Shown piece by piece: positions 11,801 to 23,861 of a DNA stretch of 64,000 nucleotides (positions are counted from its first letter, which is position 1; the number at the start of each line of letters is the position of its first letter). This DNA is from Numida meleagris. Lineage: Eukaryota > Chordata > Aves > Galliformes > Numididae. Below the pieces are notes generated by a model. It saw only the letters and a list, made by a program, of their open reading frames with translations, was not told where the DNA came from and searched no databases. The stretch covers positions 15,726,238 to 15,790,237 of the forward strand of contig NC_034412.1 of NCBI RefSeq assembly GCF_002078875.1. Reading direction: 5' to 3'. The translations under genes and the position numbers were made by a program.

Positions 11801-13949
11801 TATTTTGTTTCTGGTTTCTGCATAATATTCCATTAGTATTTCTGCAGCACTTCATTATTTTAATGAAGTACAAACATGCACGTATTTAACTTCATTCTAT
11901 ACTTTGCCGCTAGAGAATGTCAAATTGATTTATGATGCCTTTTAGGAAGAAAAAGGGAGTATTGTGGCTATTATGATGTTCTTTAAACTGTTGTATAACT
12001 TATTGGCTTTGTAGGTATAGCATGACAGTTAGAAATACTTAGATTTCAGTTGATGGGAAATCCAGTCCATCGCTGGATAAGGGTATATTTGGGTTAGGTC
12101 AAATTACAAACATTACCTTTTTTCTTCCAATTTTGAGCCACTTTCATTTAAAAACATGTTCTGATTTCAAAAGTTTACAAATGTAAACAACAACAAAAAA
12201 AAAGAAACTCAGGCAACAAGTCTTCAACCATTTATTGAATGCTGGGAATTGTTTCAATTTAGAGTGAAATAACTCTCAATGCCAACATTTGTTTTTATTT
12301 CTGAATCATTTAATGGCAATATTCATGGTAAAATTTATGTTGTGTGGCTCAGTAAAAATGAGATTTTTCATGTTGATCTTGTGACAACTGATCTGTACTT
12401 GGAACTGCAGAGTATCCCTTATGAAGTTATGGATAGATCAGCCACGCAGCATTGGTGAAGAATCACAGCTAAGATTGCAAGTTTGAAGAAAACAGCTTTT
12501 TTTTCTTTCTGTGAAGCAAATAGAGAGTGGGGAAATCAAACAGCTGAATGAGGAACCATATGAAATCAGGCAAATCTCTATTTTGTGTTTCTGTTTTGCA
12601 GTGACGCCTCTGCCTGGAGTCTTTCCTGACTAGTCTTAGCTTGCTCCCTACTGCTAATACACCACGATGTGTATGCATTTCTTTCCATATTTGTAATGAA
12701 ATTCTCAGGGCTAGACCCAAAGAAGTTATTGGAATTAGTATTGCAAAGTAAAAGTAAGAATTGGAATGCAAGTCATACTAGTTTACCAGAAGCAAACAAG
12801 AACTCACTTCTGGCCCTTACATAATCTTCATCCTTACATTAACTTGCTGTTCAGAGCCAGAACTGGTGTACTTGCAAATCTGATGGCTGAATGTAACAGT
12901 GGTAAGATTCCTCAATGGCAAAGCCATCGCCTTTAAGAACTAGGGTCACTTTTGAAAAATTTATCATCAACCATTTGGGGGGAAAAAAACCCCAGCAAAA
13001 CAGCAAACACAGGAAGCTACTTGACTTGAAAAGTCTCAAAACAGAAAATGTCAAAACAGCATGGTTGAAGTGTGCTTTAATGAATGCGAATAATACAAAC
13101 TCCATTTCTGTAGACAGTTTTCAGCTGAATAGTCTCCTCAGTCTACTGCATTTCATTTTGTTAGCTTATCGCTGACATTTTAACCAATCCTTCCCAGGGT
13201 CCATCTGGTGGTCCATCTGTCTTCAGCATCTAGAGTTCACTGTGTGATGAATGACGTAGAGACTATTAGAGAATAACAATTAGTTACAGCATTAAACATA
13301 AAGGTTACATAAATTACATATTTCTGTTAACGAAGTGTCATGCTAAGGCAGGAGGAATTTAGCAAGTCAGGCAGTAAAAGTGTATTTTATTATCACTGTG
13401 CAAAACATATTTAGGTCAAATTATTTCCTGTGATTTTTCCCACCCCTCAGGTCTTTTGCATAACAGATGTTGGCTGTACAGTACTTTGGTTATGTACAAT
13501 CTTTTTCAGTACAGTAGTCTTCAACATAAAGGTCAGATTTACATGCAAAGGAAAACATTCATATGATTCATCAACCAAATATTTGTCATTTGCTATGCAT
13601 TACTTTAGGACAGTCACCTCGAGGCAGGAAAAATCATAGGATCCTTTTCATTTAAAATAGCTTAACAGAATTCCTGTACAGCCACAGTGAGGGCATAACC
13701 ACTTATGGTTCAAAGTAATCTCAGATCACACACAGCTTGCCTGTATGAGAGACAAGTCAAAGCTGCTTGATACCAAAACAGAAAGGAGTAAACAACTGAG
13801 CTCAAGGGTGATTCCTGAGTCTGCCTGCAAAGTATGAGTATGTATCTACACACAATGAAAACAAAATGTGGATGAAGGCCAGAGCACTCCATGTATCAGA
13901 CACATGATGGAGAAACCGTATAGGGTAGGCTATCAGCAAAAGGTACGCT
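8864..13949. other. Non-coding AT-rich sequence between CR1 and mariner
   Basis: No gene or transposon was recognised. The stretch contains homopolymer-rich sequence near 9309-9350, alternating TA/TG-rich sequence near 10300-10345, and one exon-like interval bounded by splice-like dinucleotides at 10043-10095, which is reported separately as a speculative observation. Open frames are short and unconvincing. Confidence 0.6.
9309..9350. repeat. Poly(T)/poly(A) low-complexity tract
   Basis: A run of about ten Ts is followed directly by about twelve As and then further A-rich sequence. It is simple-sequence DNA that can form a hairpin. It does not follow any recognised retroposed sequence. Confidence 0.8.
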
Positions 13950-13979
13950 GGCTGCTCTGAAAGTAACACCTCCTATTTT
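13950..13979 (+). repeat. Left terminal inverted repeat of mariner copy
   Basis: The outer bases GGCTGCTCTG lead into AAAGTAACACCTCCTATTTT. This pairs, with about seven to nine mismatches over 30 bases, with the reverse complement of 14478-14507. The strongest match is the inner AAAGTAA core and the CACCTATTT-like stretch, the region bound by the transposase in related elements. Confidence 0.85.
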
Positions 13980-14121
13980 ATTATATTGGCCCTTAACGTC
14001 AGAGGCAGATGTTGTGGTGGTATGGCAGTAGAGGTTGAACCTTCCTGCCACTATCTCATTCCATTTTGTTGCTGTGTGACAGATGGCAGCAGAGGGGCAG
14101 TCTGACAGAATGGCATCTGAC

Positions 14122-14406
14122 ATGGAAGTGCGTATGAAGCAAAGGTGTGGAATCGAACTTCACCATGCAGAAAAAATGGTACCCATTGACATTAGTCACA
14201 GGATGTTTAGGGAGACCAAACAGTGGGTGTGAGCACAGTGAGGCATGGGCAACGTTTTTCTAACAATGGTGCTATCGTAGCAGCTGTGAAACAGTGGATC
14301 AACTCCCCTGGTGCAGATTTTTATGAGCACAGTGTGCCAGCTCTTATTCACTGCTGGTGAAAATGCATAGCTAATGGCAGTGACTGTATTGAAAAAGTGT
14401 TTTGTA
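14122..14406 (+). pseudogene. Mariner transposase remnant (N- and C-terminal pieces)
   Basis: The N-terminal piece starts at an ATG at 14122 (reading MEVRMKQRCG) and runs 36 codons to a TGA at 14230-14232; this corresponds to the start of the helix-turn-helix DNA-binding region. After a junction near 14233-14245 a second piece, in a different frame, reads AAVKQWINSPGADFYEHSV from 14280 and ends in TGA at 14358-14360, beyond which the frame continues as KCIANGSDCIEK. This is the extreme C-terminus. The central catalytic domain with its aspartate triad is absent. The copy therefore cannot make transposase and could move only if supplied in trans. Confidence 0.85.
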
Positions 14407-14477
14407 GCTCAGGATATGCTATATCAAATTGCGTTATTGTACTCTTTTTATACTATTTGTTGTAGTTTCTGGGCAAA

Positions 14478-14507
14478 GAAATAGGTGGCATTACTTTCGA
14501 AGTGACC
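14478..14507 (-). repeat. Right terminal inverted repeat of mariner copy
   Basis: Read on the minus strand this begins GGTCACTTCG and continues AAAGTAATGCCACCTATTTC, mirroring the left end. It is directly flanked by TA at 14508-14509, matching mariner insertion preference. Confidence 0.85.
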
Positions 14508-16501
14508 TATGAACTACAAGAATAGTGGTAACATAAGCTTGAAAAAGATGAAAAACAGGGAAAGTGATAGAAGGAAATTATTTTCACAAGGCAATTTTGC
14601 ATAAGTAAGGTTTAGTAGCTCAGTGAGTCTCAGTTATTTTGTGCCAAAAAGTGGCATTCATCCAAATTCTTTGCATCCTATCCATACACTCTGGTAGGTG
14701 TAACCTGCCCACCTGTTGGCCCCTTTCAAGGGGATGAATGCTTAGTGACTGCTTCTGATCTGGTAAAATATCTGCCTTTTATTTTTCTCCATTCAGAACC
14801 ACTAAAATAATGGGGAAGAAAAAAGAAATGTGGTCTTGATATGTGAGTTTCTGCTCTCTTCTGTCTCTGACATTCTGGCCCCTTCCTCCTTTTGCGGAGC
14901 CCTAGATTTAGCTGCTGCCCCTTCACTCCCACTTCCCCTCTTCTGTAGCTCACCTCATCACCACCTTTAAGCTTTGTCTTCTCACTGGATGACTTGATGA
15001 TGTGTGGAGAATGCATGGGGCTACTTACATTTAAGTATTCTGTTCTTAAAATTCATCTTTCTTGATGGGAAAGAAGAATAAATATCTACAGTCCTACTCA
15101 GAAAAGAGATTTGCAACTGAGCTTTTAAAGGTGGAGCTATTGCTATTATTGCTTATGTTCTTATTACGGAGAAATATGTTTAAAAAATTCTTACTGTCTT
15201 TGATTTATCCTATGGGAAGTAATGGGCTTTTCCTCCTCTGTACTTTTTTTTTTCTGCTCTGGATAAAGTGAAAATAGTTGCACACAGTAACTCATTTGTT
15301 AGTGGTCAGTGGATTGTAGATTATTGGTGCTGTGCAGTTTCTGACCCCTTCCGTGTTTGGCAAACCACCCTAGATCATGTGGTTATTGTTTAACCCTGTT
15401 TGTTGTGGTGGATTAATATGCCCTAAGGGAACCACAGAAAAGACTAAGAGGGATGGAGCGTGTACGAGGTCTCAGTGTTGTGTTGAGTAGCGTAAAGGAG
15501 CAGTGACATGTGGAGACTGGGTTGTAGGTATCGGATGGGTATTGGGGTAAGACTGAGAGGGACAGAAATAAGGAAGAAAGTGAGGGTGTAGGAGTGGGGA
15601 GGGGGATTACAAGCTAATTATAGAGCAGTTGCGTTCCCTTTCCTTTAGCTCAGACCAGAAAGGAAACAGGGAGAAGCCACAAACATGCTTTATTTCTTAG
15701 AAGGAAAGAGGGGAGGTGGACACAGCACCTCCAGTGCTGGCTGGAGGTGGAATCCCAGAGGCAGGAAGCAATGGTGGTGGCACAGAGTGACAGCCAGAGC
15801 TGGCTGGGGAGTGCTTCTGTCACTGCCCTGCCTCTCTTCTACTTCATGAGGCTTCTGAGGCTTAACCCTTTTCCACCTCCTAGTAATGTGAGCATCATAC
15901 TAGTGAGTAAGCCAGTAACTGTGTGGAAGCAGCCCTCTAAAGGCTGGAGGTGGAAGGCTCCAGGCATTTGACTGTCCTAAAAATCTGTCCCCTCCCAATT
16001 TTTCATCGGCAATGTCATGCTATCAAGCTTGGTTCACCTGGAGCTGGAATGTTTCAGTTCTGTTTCTGTTCAGGATGTGCAGAGCAACAAGGATTAAATG
16101 CATTAGCCTGAGCTCTCAAAGCTCAAAAATAAAGCAACACACCCCTTGCATACTGCTTGTTGGGATCAGCTTGAGTGTAGAAGGACTTTACATCATGTCC
16201 ATGCATTTGGAGTAAAACACTGGGCATGCTGCAAGTATCACGCTCCTAATCCAATTGTGAACAATTCTGCTACCCCTATGACCTGTGGTGAAGTGACAGG
16301 AGAGGAATAGACTGCATTTGAAAGTGAATGTGCAATTAAACACTGTTTCAGCAGCCACCTGCACAAATATTTGGGCTGTATCTGCATGGTACTGAATTGG
16401 GAGTTGGGGGCCTTGAGTTGGGTCTTAGTTTTACTGCCCACTGTCTTCACTGCCAGACATTGTTTAGTTTAGCTCTCCATTATCAGATTATTGCGAGTCA
16501 G
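14508..16501. other. Non-coding spacer between mariner and LTR
   Basis: Nothing recognisable was found. The stretch includes pyrimidine-rich sequence around 14860-14950 and purine-rich, GA-biased sequence around 15540-15720. Short open frames occur on both strands and overlap, with no supporting motif. Confidence 0.55.
16496..16501 (+). repeat. Putative LTR target-site duplication, left
   Basis: AGTCAG here is repeated exactly at 16934-16939, directly after the CA that ends the LTR. With one mismatch the similarity extends outward (GCGAGTCAG versus GCAAGTCAG), so chance similarity is possible. Confidence 0.5.
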
Positions 16502-16780
16502 CAGGAGAAGAACAAACAGGAAAACAATGAAAGGGGGAATGAGTATGATAAGAAACTACAAAGGCATGCAAGATAGGAGAGCCTCTTCAACTGGGACAAA
16601 GGTTAAGACTTTTAAGACTCCTGACTTCATCCAAGAGCGACCACCGAGTGGGGAGGAAGACGTCGAGCCTTCATCCAACGACCACCAGAAGGGGCTACAA
16701 CGCATGTGCAAAGGGGAGGGACAACATGCAAATGAATTCCCGGAAAAGTAATGAATATGTAACCGAGCCCAATGAGTACG

Positions 16781-16786
16781 TATAAG
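16781..16786 (+). promoter_or_regulatory. TATA-like box of the LTR
   Basis: TATAAG lies about 100 bases before the AATAAA signal, a spacing compatible with the U3/R arrangement of a short avian LTR. It is a positional inference; no transcription start can be seen. Confidence 0.5.
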
Positions 16787-16879
16787 TTTGGCTTTTAAAT
16801 GTCTAACACTTTTGTCTAGGGGTATGTGAGTTTGGTAGGGTGGTGACCCCCCTCGCATCCGGTGTGGGCGCAGCACCGT

Positions 16880-16885
16880 AATAAA
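16880..16885 (+). terminator. LTR polyadenylation signal AATAAA
   Basis: AATAAA is followed by ACATACCTGC and lies about 48 bases before the LTR 3' edge, where the R/U5 part is expected in an ERV LTR. Confidence 0.65.
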
Positions 16886-16933
16886 CATACCTGCTTTATA
16901 ACCTAACCTGGGGTTACAGAGTTTGATTCCGCA

Positions 16934-16939
16934 AGTCAG
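16934..16939 (+). repeat. Putative LTR target-site duplication, right
   Basis: AGTCAG immediately follows the terminal CA of the LTR and matches 16496-16501. Confidence 0.5.
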
Positions 16940-19900
16940 TACCAACTCCAGCCATGTCAGCAGAAGGCATCTTGGTGGCTGCTCACTTGTGGACAGAGCA
17001 ATGGCTGCTGCTTGCTTTGTGGGCAGAGCTGTGGCTGGGAGCTTGGGGGAGGAAGAGGCAGCAGGAGGAGGTCGAGGTCCTTCTCTGGTGGGAAATAACC
17101 AAGCAGTTCTCAGCAAGAGCAGGAATTAGCTGCAAGGGGGGAGCTGTGTGCGTGGAACAGCGCTTAATGCTTTATTAGTAGTCAGGTAGAGAGGATGAGT
17201 GGAAGGATGATGAAATTTTCTAATGATGAGAGTTAATTTCCTAATAATTAAGTTAAATCAGAGTATGTACTGAGGGGGGCTCAAAGAATGCAGATGACAC
17301 TGGCAGTGAGATGGTGATTGAATAACAGTATGGATAGATAGGAAGCTATGTGAATAACTGGTAAAATGCATCATTCTCTTTCAAGGTAGAAGACTATCAA
17401 ACACCACTCTATGCTACAGAATGTCCAGCAGTAACACCCGTTGTCCAAGGCATACAAGTGGGAAGAAAACTGTGCTTTTTAGTAAATGTTGATAAGACAA
17501 ATATCCCAGTAGGGAACTTCACTATCTTAGTACTTTCCCTTCTGCTTTCCTGTCCTACAACATTAGAAGGAACTAAGACCAATACTCTTCATTGCAAATG
17601 TGGCCCCGTTCTATTGGTGTGTGAAACGATCCCTTCTTAATCTGCTTTGTGTTCATAAAGTGTGCACCCTCTTGAATCCTTCAGGATGCAAGACATTCTT
17701 AAAGTGCTTTAGTGCAGTCTACCAGACTGTAGCAAAGCCAGTAATTTCTAATAGTTTTCAGTGGTAATAAAATTGCTGTTGCCTTATTTTTAAGTTGCTG
17801 AACTGAAACATGAAAAGGGCAGGTGATGTTTTTGAAAATGTGGCCTTGGTAACTCCTATCTGCAACATGTGAAGTTAATTGCAGGTTCTGACAAAAACCA
17901 TTAGAAGCACAGCGAATCCCATGGCTGCATAAGTACTGGAGTATTTTACTCATTCAGTTTCTGCAGTCTATAGTTGACATAATATTTGTTTTTCTTTTGT
18001 TGATTTTCTTAACAACCTAATGCAGAGTGCCTAAATGTTGCACTTAATTTATTTTTCTGCTTGAATGATGAATGCCAATTTGTCTTGAGGCAATAATTTC
18101 ACTGCGCTATCAGCTAGTATTCTTCTCTGCAATAAATGCAGAACATTCTCGAAAGAAAATACGCAGTTGCGTTAAGAAAAAATTACCATTTGTACAAGAA
18201 AATTTTTAGAATAAATCTTGAAAGTGTCAAAATTGCTACATTAGTTTTTATATATATTTGAAAAAATCGTGCTCAAACCTTTCAATTTATGAATGAGATT
18301 CTTTTAGAAGACAGTACCTCCTCATGAGGTAATTCTGAGAACAGAGAATGAGCATTTATCCTCTGGAGTGGTTATCAGTCTTCAGTAGTAAAACAAAACA
18401 GGTCTGTTCTTTATCTGTATTCCCCGCAATGGTTCCTGTGCAGGCACGTGGCACAGCTGAACTCCAGGAGCTGAGGGACCGATGGCATTAAGGCCCTGAA
18501 CTTGGTGGGGCTTGCAGGAGCCTGCCAAGCAGCGTGCAGGGTCTGTCCCTGCTGACCCAGGGTCCCAGCCCCTTGCGCTCGGTGAGTGCCTGTGTGCCTG
18601 CTCTAACAGGAGATGTGCCCTATCTGCATTGAGGTCCTTAAGTCAAGGTCTGAGTTACCTGTGCCTACTCCAAGCCCAGCCGTTGAATAAAATTGTCTTC
18701 CCCAGCACAAAGCAGGTCGCTGCCTGTGGGATGGAAGCACAACTCTCAACCTTAGCCTGCAAGGAGGTGGCGGAATACCAAAGGCTGTGATGTTTTCAGG
18801 CCGCAATCACTTAGACGAGAGGGCCACCCAAGGTGCTGAGTGCATGTGGCAGTGCTGTTACAGGCAGCCTGCCCACCCCAAGATGGGCTGAGATCCCTTT
18901 GCAGCTGACAGAGTACCCCTGGGATATTCTGGTTATTTTAAACGATCATTTGTTTCTGATGGAAACAAAATACTTGTTTTCCTTTGAGAAGACTAGTAAT
19001 AGCCCTGTCTAAAAATTTGTTCAGGGAACAATGAAATGCTGTGTTTGTACTAACTTGAAAAATGTCATCTCTGTAAGGCCAATTACTTCAATAGTATTAG
19101 AGTATGAAGTAGTACAGCTTTCCCAAAACATGTATTACAGGAGGGAAACAAAGCACTCCTGGTTTGGGGGGTGAGGTGCTGCCAGCTCTTGACATAGAAA
19201 ACCCCTCAGCATTGGTGGTGTGTTGTAGTAGGCGTTCAGCAGGGTCAGTGCTTTGATGCTGGTAGAGAGGGGAGTCAGGACTGATACTAGAGCAGCAACA
19301 ACCGTTCCTGGCCGCTGCTGATGTGAGGTAGATTGGAACTGACAAAATAAAGATGAGATGCCGCAGGCTGTCATCGCTTGGCACTGCCCACTGCGAGGCA
19401 GGCTGGGTGTGGGAGAGCTTTGCCTCTCGGCTCCAGTTTGCTCCTCCTTCAGTGCTCTGCTCCTTCCTGGTGACGCTGCATCTGTCCCCCAGTTCAGGAG
19501 AACGCTGATCTCCTTTAATGGCTTAACGCAGAATTCTGCAGCAGCTGGGTTAGTCCAGCTATCAACACCACATGCCTAGTATTTCCCTGAGTTTTATGTC
19601 ACCTTCTGGTTTGTAGCTTATTCAGAAACTCAGATATTTGCTGCAGACTCAGTGGTCCATCCTCACAGAGCTTGTTGTCACAGAACCTTCTTTCAGGCAG
19701 CTTTCATATGCTGGCATCAGATGGAAATACTGACCATCCGCATGGCCTCAGGTAGTGTACAGCGGTGGGCTGGCAAACGGAACAGATGTTCTCCTTTAAA
19801 CAGACACAGCTCTCCCAGTGGAGAACCCTGTCTGTAGCAGAGGCGTTTCTGTCAGCCTACATACAAGTACTACTGCGTAAAACTGTCCTGAAGATAAAGT

Positions 19901-22900
19901 TAATTTATTTTATTACTAAATACTTCCCATTGTTGGAAAGCTTCTCCCTTGATGTCAGTTGATCTTGCCACTTAGCCGATTTCAGGAGTGCTTGAGACAG
20001 TTTTTCCTGGATCAGCACTGACAGTGTGTCTGAGCAATTGTTGAAAGCCGCAATACAAAATAAATGACGTGGGGTTTGGTCGTTCTTCCAGTCTCAGCTG
20101 TACCCACATCTCCTCTCTAATCACATCAGAAGGCTTCTAGGTGCCTCGCTTTATAACAATTGAAATGGAAAGCTCCAAATGCAGCACGTGAATGGGAACC
20201 TCACCGTAGGGACATACGTGCCGTCACGTTTGGTAGGGCTGATTGAACGCAGTGCACAGTCACTCGTGAACAGAGCCGCCAGGTCACATTATTTGCGTTC
20301 TTTAAGTATTCAGCATTATTCTGATGCTTGTGGAAGTGTCCAAAAATCCCTTACACTTCATAGACTAGAAATCCATCATTGTCTTTTCCCTATTTTCCTT
20401 CGTGCCTTCGACATCACTGTATTGGTTTGCTGAATTTTCTCAGCTATGGGATCTGACCTTGAATTCCCAGTGCTGTGTTGTTACCGGAAGTGCCTGTCAA
20501 TATAAGAGGACAAACACGTGTTTGTCAGCTTGTTCCAAGCCTGGCAGCACAGCCGTGTTGCTACAAGGACCTGGCTCTTTGTGGTGTGTTTGTACACAGG
20601 TAGCAGTGGGTCCCCAGCGAGGGCTGGAGCTTCTGGGTGTTGTAGCAGATAGCGTGAGAAATAAGAGCTGTGCTAGCAGGAGCACCAATCTGGAGTCTGG
20701 TGGGGATTCTTTTCTCTCTTTAAAGGAGCTGGAAGGCTGGCTGTGCTAATTGGCTTGCCTGGCTGCTGGCACGCAGGGACGAAGCAGATTTAGCTGGGGT
20801 TTACCCACTGGTGTTTATGACAGAGGAGTCATTCCCTGTGCCCTTTGGAAATGCTGAATAAGGAACGTGCTACGTGCATGTGGTACCATTGCATTTGGAA
20901 GTGAATTCAGAATAACCTTACTTTGCGTGGGCTTCACAAATCTGCCCTCATGTTGTCAGGAGGACGCCCTGCTAGGTAAACTGTTTGCTGTATAACTTCA
21001 GAGAAGGAAAAAGATAGTGCACACTTGGCACAAAATAATAAATGGCAAAATATTCTGTTAGACTAATGTTTGATTCATGGCCTCTATTTAGATGTAGAGC
21101 AGATAGCACTGGTGAGGCCTGCGGGTTCTTTGAGACTTTCTGTCCTGGCAGAAAGGAAGAGTGCTTGAAGAACCCAGGGTGTGCCTGGGTGTGCTAGGGC
21201 TTCTCAGTGAAATTGTCTGTGACTGCTGCTTTCTTGCTTGTATGTAACCAGAAGGCAGTCTTTTCATGCCCCTGCATGATTATTTATATTCTTAAAGGGT
21301 TGAGATTTCCATGCACAAAGAGAAACAAAACATCTTTCTGCGTTGGAATGAAACTTACATTACTCAGTTTCCTGGAAGTGAAAGCTCGCATCTGAAGGCG
21401 CTAGGAGTGCTGAAGCCAGTTGTCTGACTTCCCTTTGCAGTACAGAGCTCTGGCTGCTTGCCCAGTGGGCTGGTAGGATGCTCAGAGCTCAGAAGGTGTT
21501 GATGAGAATGGTCCAGCCCATTTCTAAGGCCCTGGCACCTCTCAGCCTGTGAAAAACTGAGCTGATGAGATTGGGGGGGTCAGAGGGTCAACAGAACTGG
21601 CTCTGTTCCTCCAAACTTTAAAGTTTTGACGAATCTTCATTCTTTTCAAAATAAACGTTCCTTCAGGAAATGTACAAATGCCCTTGAGGGAAGGGGAAGG
21701 AAGGAGGGAGAAAAGATTTACGTATTTTTCCCCTTCTGCCTTTGAAGCAACAGGCCAGAGATGCTATAATGGTGCAAGCAGGGACTGTCATGGGGATTAA
21801 GAAAAATTATTAAAAAGAGCAGAGAGTGTTGCCAGTGCATCGCACTCTACAGATGTGATTCGCCTGTCGCAGTTTGGCTGCTGATGGCTGGGTTAGGACA
21901 GGAAGCTCCCTGAGGCAGGGGTTTCCTTTGCCCTGTGAGTACAGAGCCATGCACAGGAGCCCTGCACTGAGGCGGGCACAGCTGCAGCGGTGACCAGCTC
22001 TGCCCTATGCCCTGAGCCCTGTGGGAAACTTGGGAGCTGGGGCTGAGCATGCCAGTCCTGGCTGTGGCTGTAGTTTACCTGCTGAGTGCAAGGCTGAGCA
22101 TTGTACTTGAGGCCAAAGATGATTTGAAACGGTTTAACTGAATGAAAACATTTCATTTCATGAACTAGCTGGTTGAGAGGAGCAGTGATTTAGTAGTTAG
22201 AAGAGTATCCCGTGCCAGGTCATACACGGGACTCTTACTGACTCCGGTAAGTTACTGCCGCTGCTGATAGATCCCTACAACCTGAAGGGACTTCTGATGC
22301 TCACCTGGTCCCATCTGGTGACCAAGGCAGGGAAACTCACACTGAACAGGACTAGCAATTGGAAACAGCTTCCTAAATAAGAACCTGTTCATAATCTTCA
22401 ACAGCGAGGCTGAAAACAAGTGGTTTTGGTGAGGCCAGACTTCAGTTTGTGGCCATAGAACGAATGCCTGCAATATGTGCGTTTGATTTCCTACAGTATT
22501 AACCACAGGAACTATGGAATTGCAAAGGCAAGATTATCAATGAAGCCAGCAGTAATTAATTACTGTGATGGTCAGGGTATTGCTGCCACTGCAAAAGACG
22601 TGAAGTACAGGAGGTGTTTTGTGACACGCAATAAATGCTGTGTCTTTTTGATTAAAATACTTACAAATCTCTCTGTTCTGTTTGTTTTCTTTAAAACTAA
22701 ATTTTTCAGGAACTTCAGGTTACTACAAATGCATTGTAACAAACGAGGTTATAAACTAAGTACTAATCTGCAAAAGCATACGGTTAATATGGGCTTCGGG
22801 AGCAGTAGGTGTGAAGAGAAGGGAATTTCAGCCAGCATGTGTTTTTCAAGCATTTCCATTGCCAGCCACTTGAAATTCATCTTTTGCCATTTGGAAATGT

Positions 22901-23474
22901 TAACATTATAATTCTTACACTTTTTTTCCAGGCACAAAGAGCAAATAGATACTTTCTATGTGAATTGCGTTTATTTGATTAAGAGAACAACAAACCAACC
23001 AAAAATAAGTCCCCTTGGCAGACTGCTCTGGTGTGTTTTTCTTCTGATGATCTGCAGAGAGGTTTTCTGTGCTCCTCAAATAAAGAAATAGGAAGGTGCA
23101 GTGCAGAAAAAGGAGTGTGCCCTGAGGAGCTAGGGGCAGAGAGCAGAGCGGGTGAGGCTCTGTGGCAGCTTCTCCCATTAGCGCTGAGGATTAAACCCAG
23201 GATGTGCTGCCTGCAGTTGGTCCTCTGTGTAAACGTGTGAGTGGCAGCACTGCTGAGCAGGGGGGCTGGGGGCCCTGTGTGGCTGGAGGGCTCTGGCAGC
23301 AACTGTCCCCACCAAGGCATGCTCGGGTCCCCCAACGAGCAGCTCTGTGGGGAGGTGTAAAACCAGAGTGGGGTTTGTAGTGCAGGGGGTTCCTGGCACA
23401 GTTCAGGGGTTCTGTGACAATTAAATCAGCTTTGCATATTTTCTCCATATCTTATTTTTATCATTAGTTGTTGC

Positions 23475-23487
23475 AAAAAAAAAAAAA
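23475..23487 (+). repeat. Poly(A) run of 13
   Basis: Thirteen As are followed by GCC and then seven more As. No upstream polyadenylation signal or recognisable retroposed sequence accompanies it. Confidence 0.85.
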
Positions 23488-23839
23488 GCCAAAAAAAGAG
23501 TGTAATGTGCCAGAAGTGGAGATCTGCATATTTGCATAACAAAATGCTGTTTTCATATTTCAGCTGAAGATATACCTTTAATTTCTCATATCACACCTCA
23601 AATTCACACCATTTCCTCTATTGCTTATATAGAAGCTTCCTCCGCAAAGAACATTCAAAAAACAGTAATTATTATGCATAATTATTTACAAAAAATTGCT
23701 GAGCTTTGTGCTTTGTTTTATAAATCACAGTTCCTTAAACTCAAAGATGCAGCCACTGGGGGTTTTCATTTCTTCAGGATGAGCCACGTGCTGTGCTTTC
23801 CAGGGCTGGCAGCATTCTCTGGCTATGGGTCAAGCCAAA

Positions 23840-23861
23840 GGCTGAGCTGAGCTGAGCTGAG
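23840..23861 (+). repeat. (GCTGA)4 short tandem repeat
   Basis: Four consecutive GCTGA units sit in a GC-richer patch. The array is short and may vary in length between individuals. Confidence 0.85.

Larger units (their letters stand above)
13950..14507 (+). mobile_element. Mariner-type DNA transposon, internally deleted (Mariner1_GG/Galluhop-like)
   Basis: This is a Tc1/mariner-family cut-and-paste DNA transposon remnant of 558 bp, less than half the roughly 1.3 kb of a full mariner. The ends are inverted repeats sharing the core CGAAAGTAA/TGAAAGTAA followed by a C-rich CACCTATTT-type stretch. The right end is followed by TA (14508-14509), the usual mariner target; on the left the TA lies a few bases further out (13944-13945), so that edge is slightly eroded. 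Inside are the start and the end of a transposase gene joined with the middle missing. The terminal sequence and transposase fragments fit the chicken Mariner1_GG/Galluhop group as I remember it; the family name needs a database check. Confidence 0.88.
16502..16933 (+). mobile_element. Probable solo LTR of an avian endogenous retrovirus
   Basis: This 432-bp segment has the layout of a retroviral long terminal repeat: a TATA-like box (16781-16786), a GC-rich R-like stretch, a polyadenylation signal AATAAA (16880-16885), and a 3' end TTCCGCA at 16933 typical of avian ERV LTRs. The six bases AGTCAG occur immediately outside both proposed edges (16496-16501 and 16934-16939), as expected for the 6-bp duplication of alpha/betaretrovirus-like integration. 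No gag, pol or env sequence and no primer-binding site adjoin it, so it is most likely a solo LTR left by recombination. The weak point is the 5' edge: it does not begin with TG. A TG at 16528 is an alternative start but has no matching duplication. The family was not assigned. Confidence 0.65.

Noticed and set aside
16556..17116. A 186-codon minus-strand open frame
   Set aside because: It runs antisense through most of the probable LTR and into its flank, has no recognisable domain, and its Pro/Leu/Ser-rich make-up reflects local GC content.
22477..22911. A 144-codon plus-strand frame
   Set aside because: It starts at GTG, is Lys/Cys/Phe-rich as expected of AT-rich chance translation, and shows no motif, splice pattern or neighbour that supports a gene.
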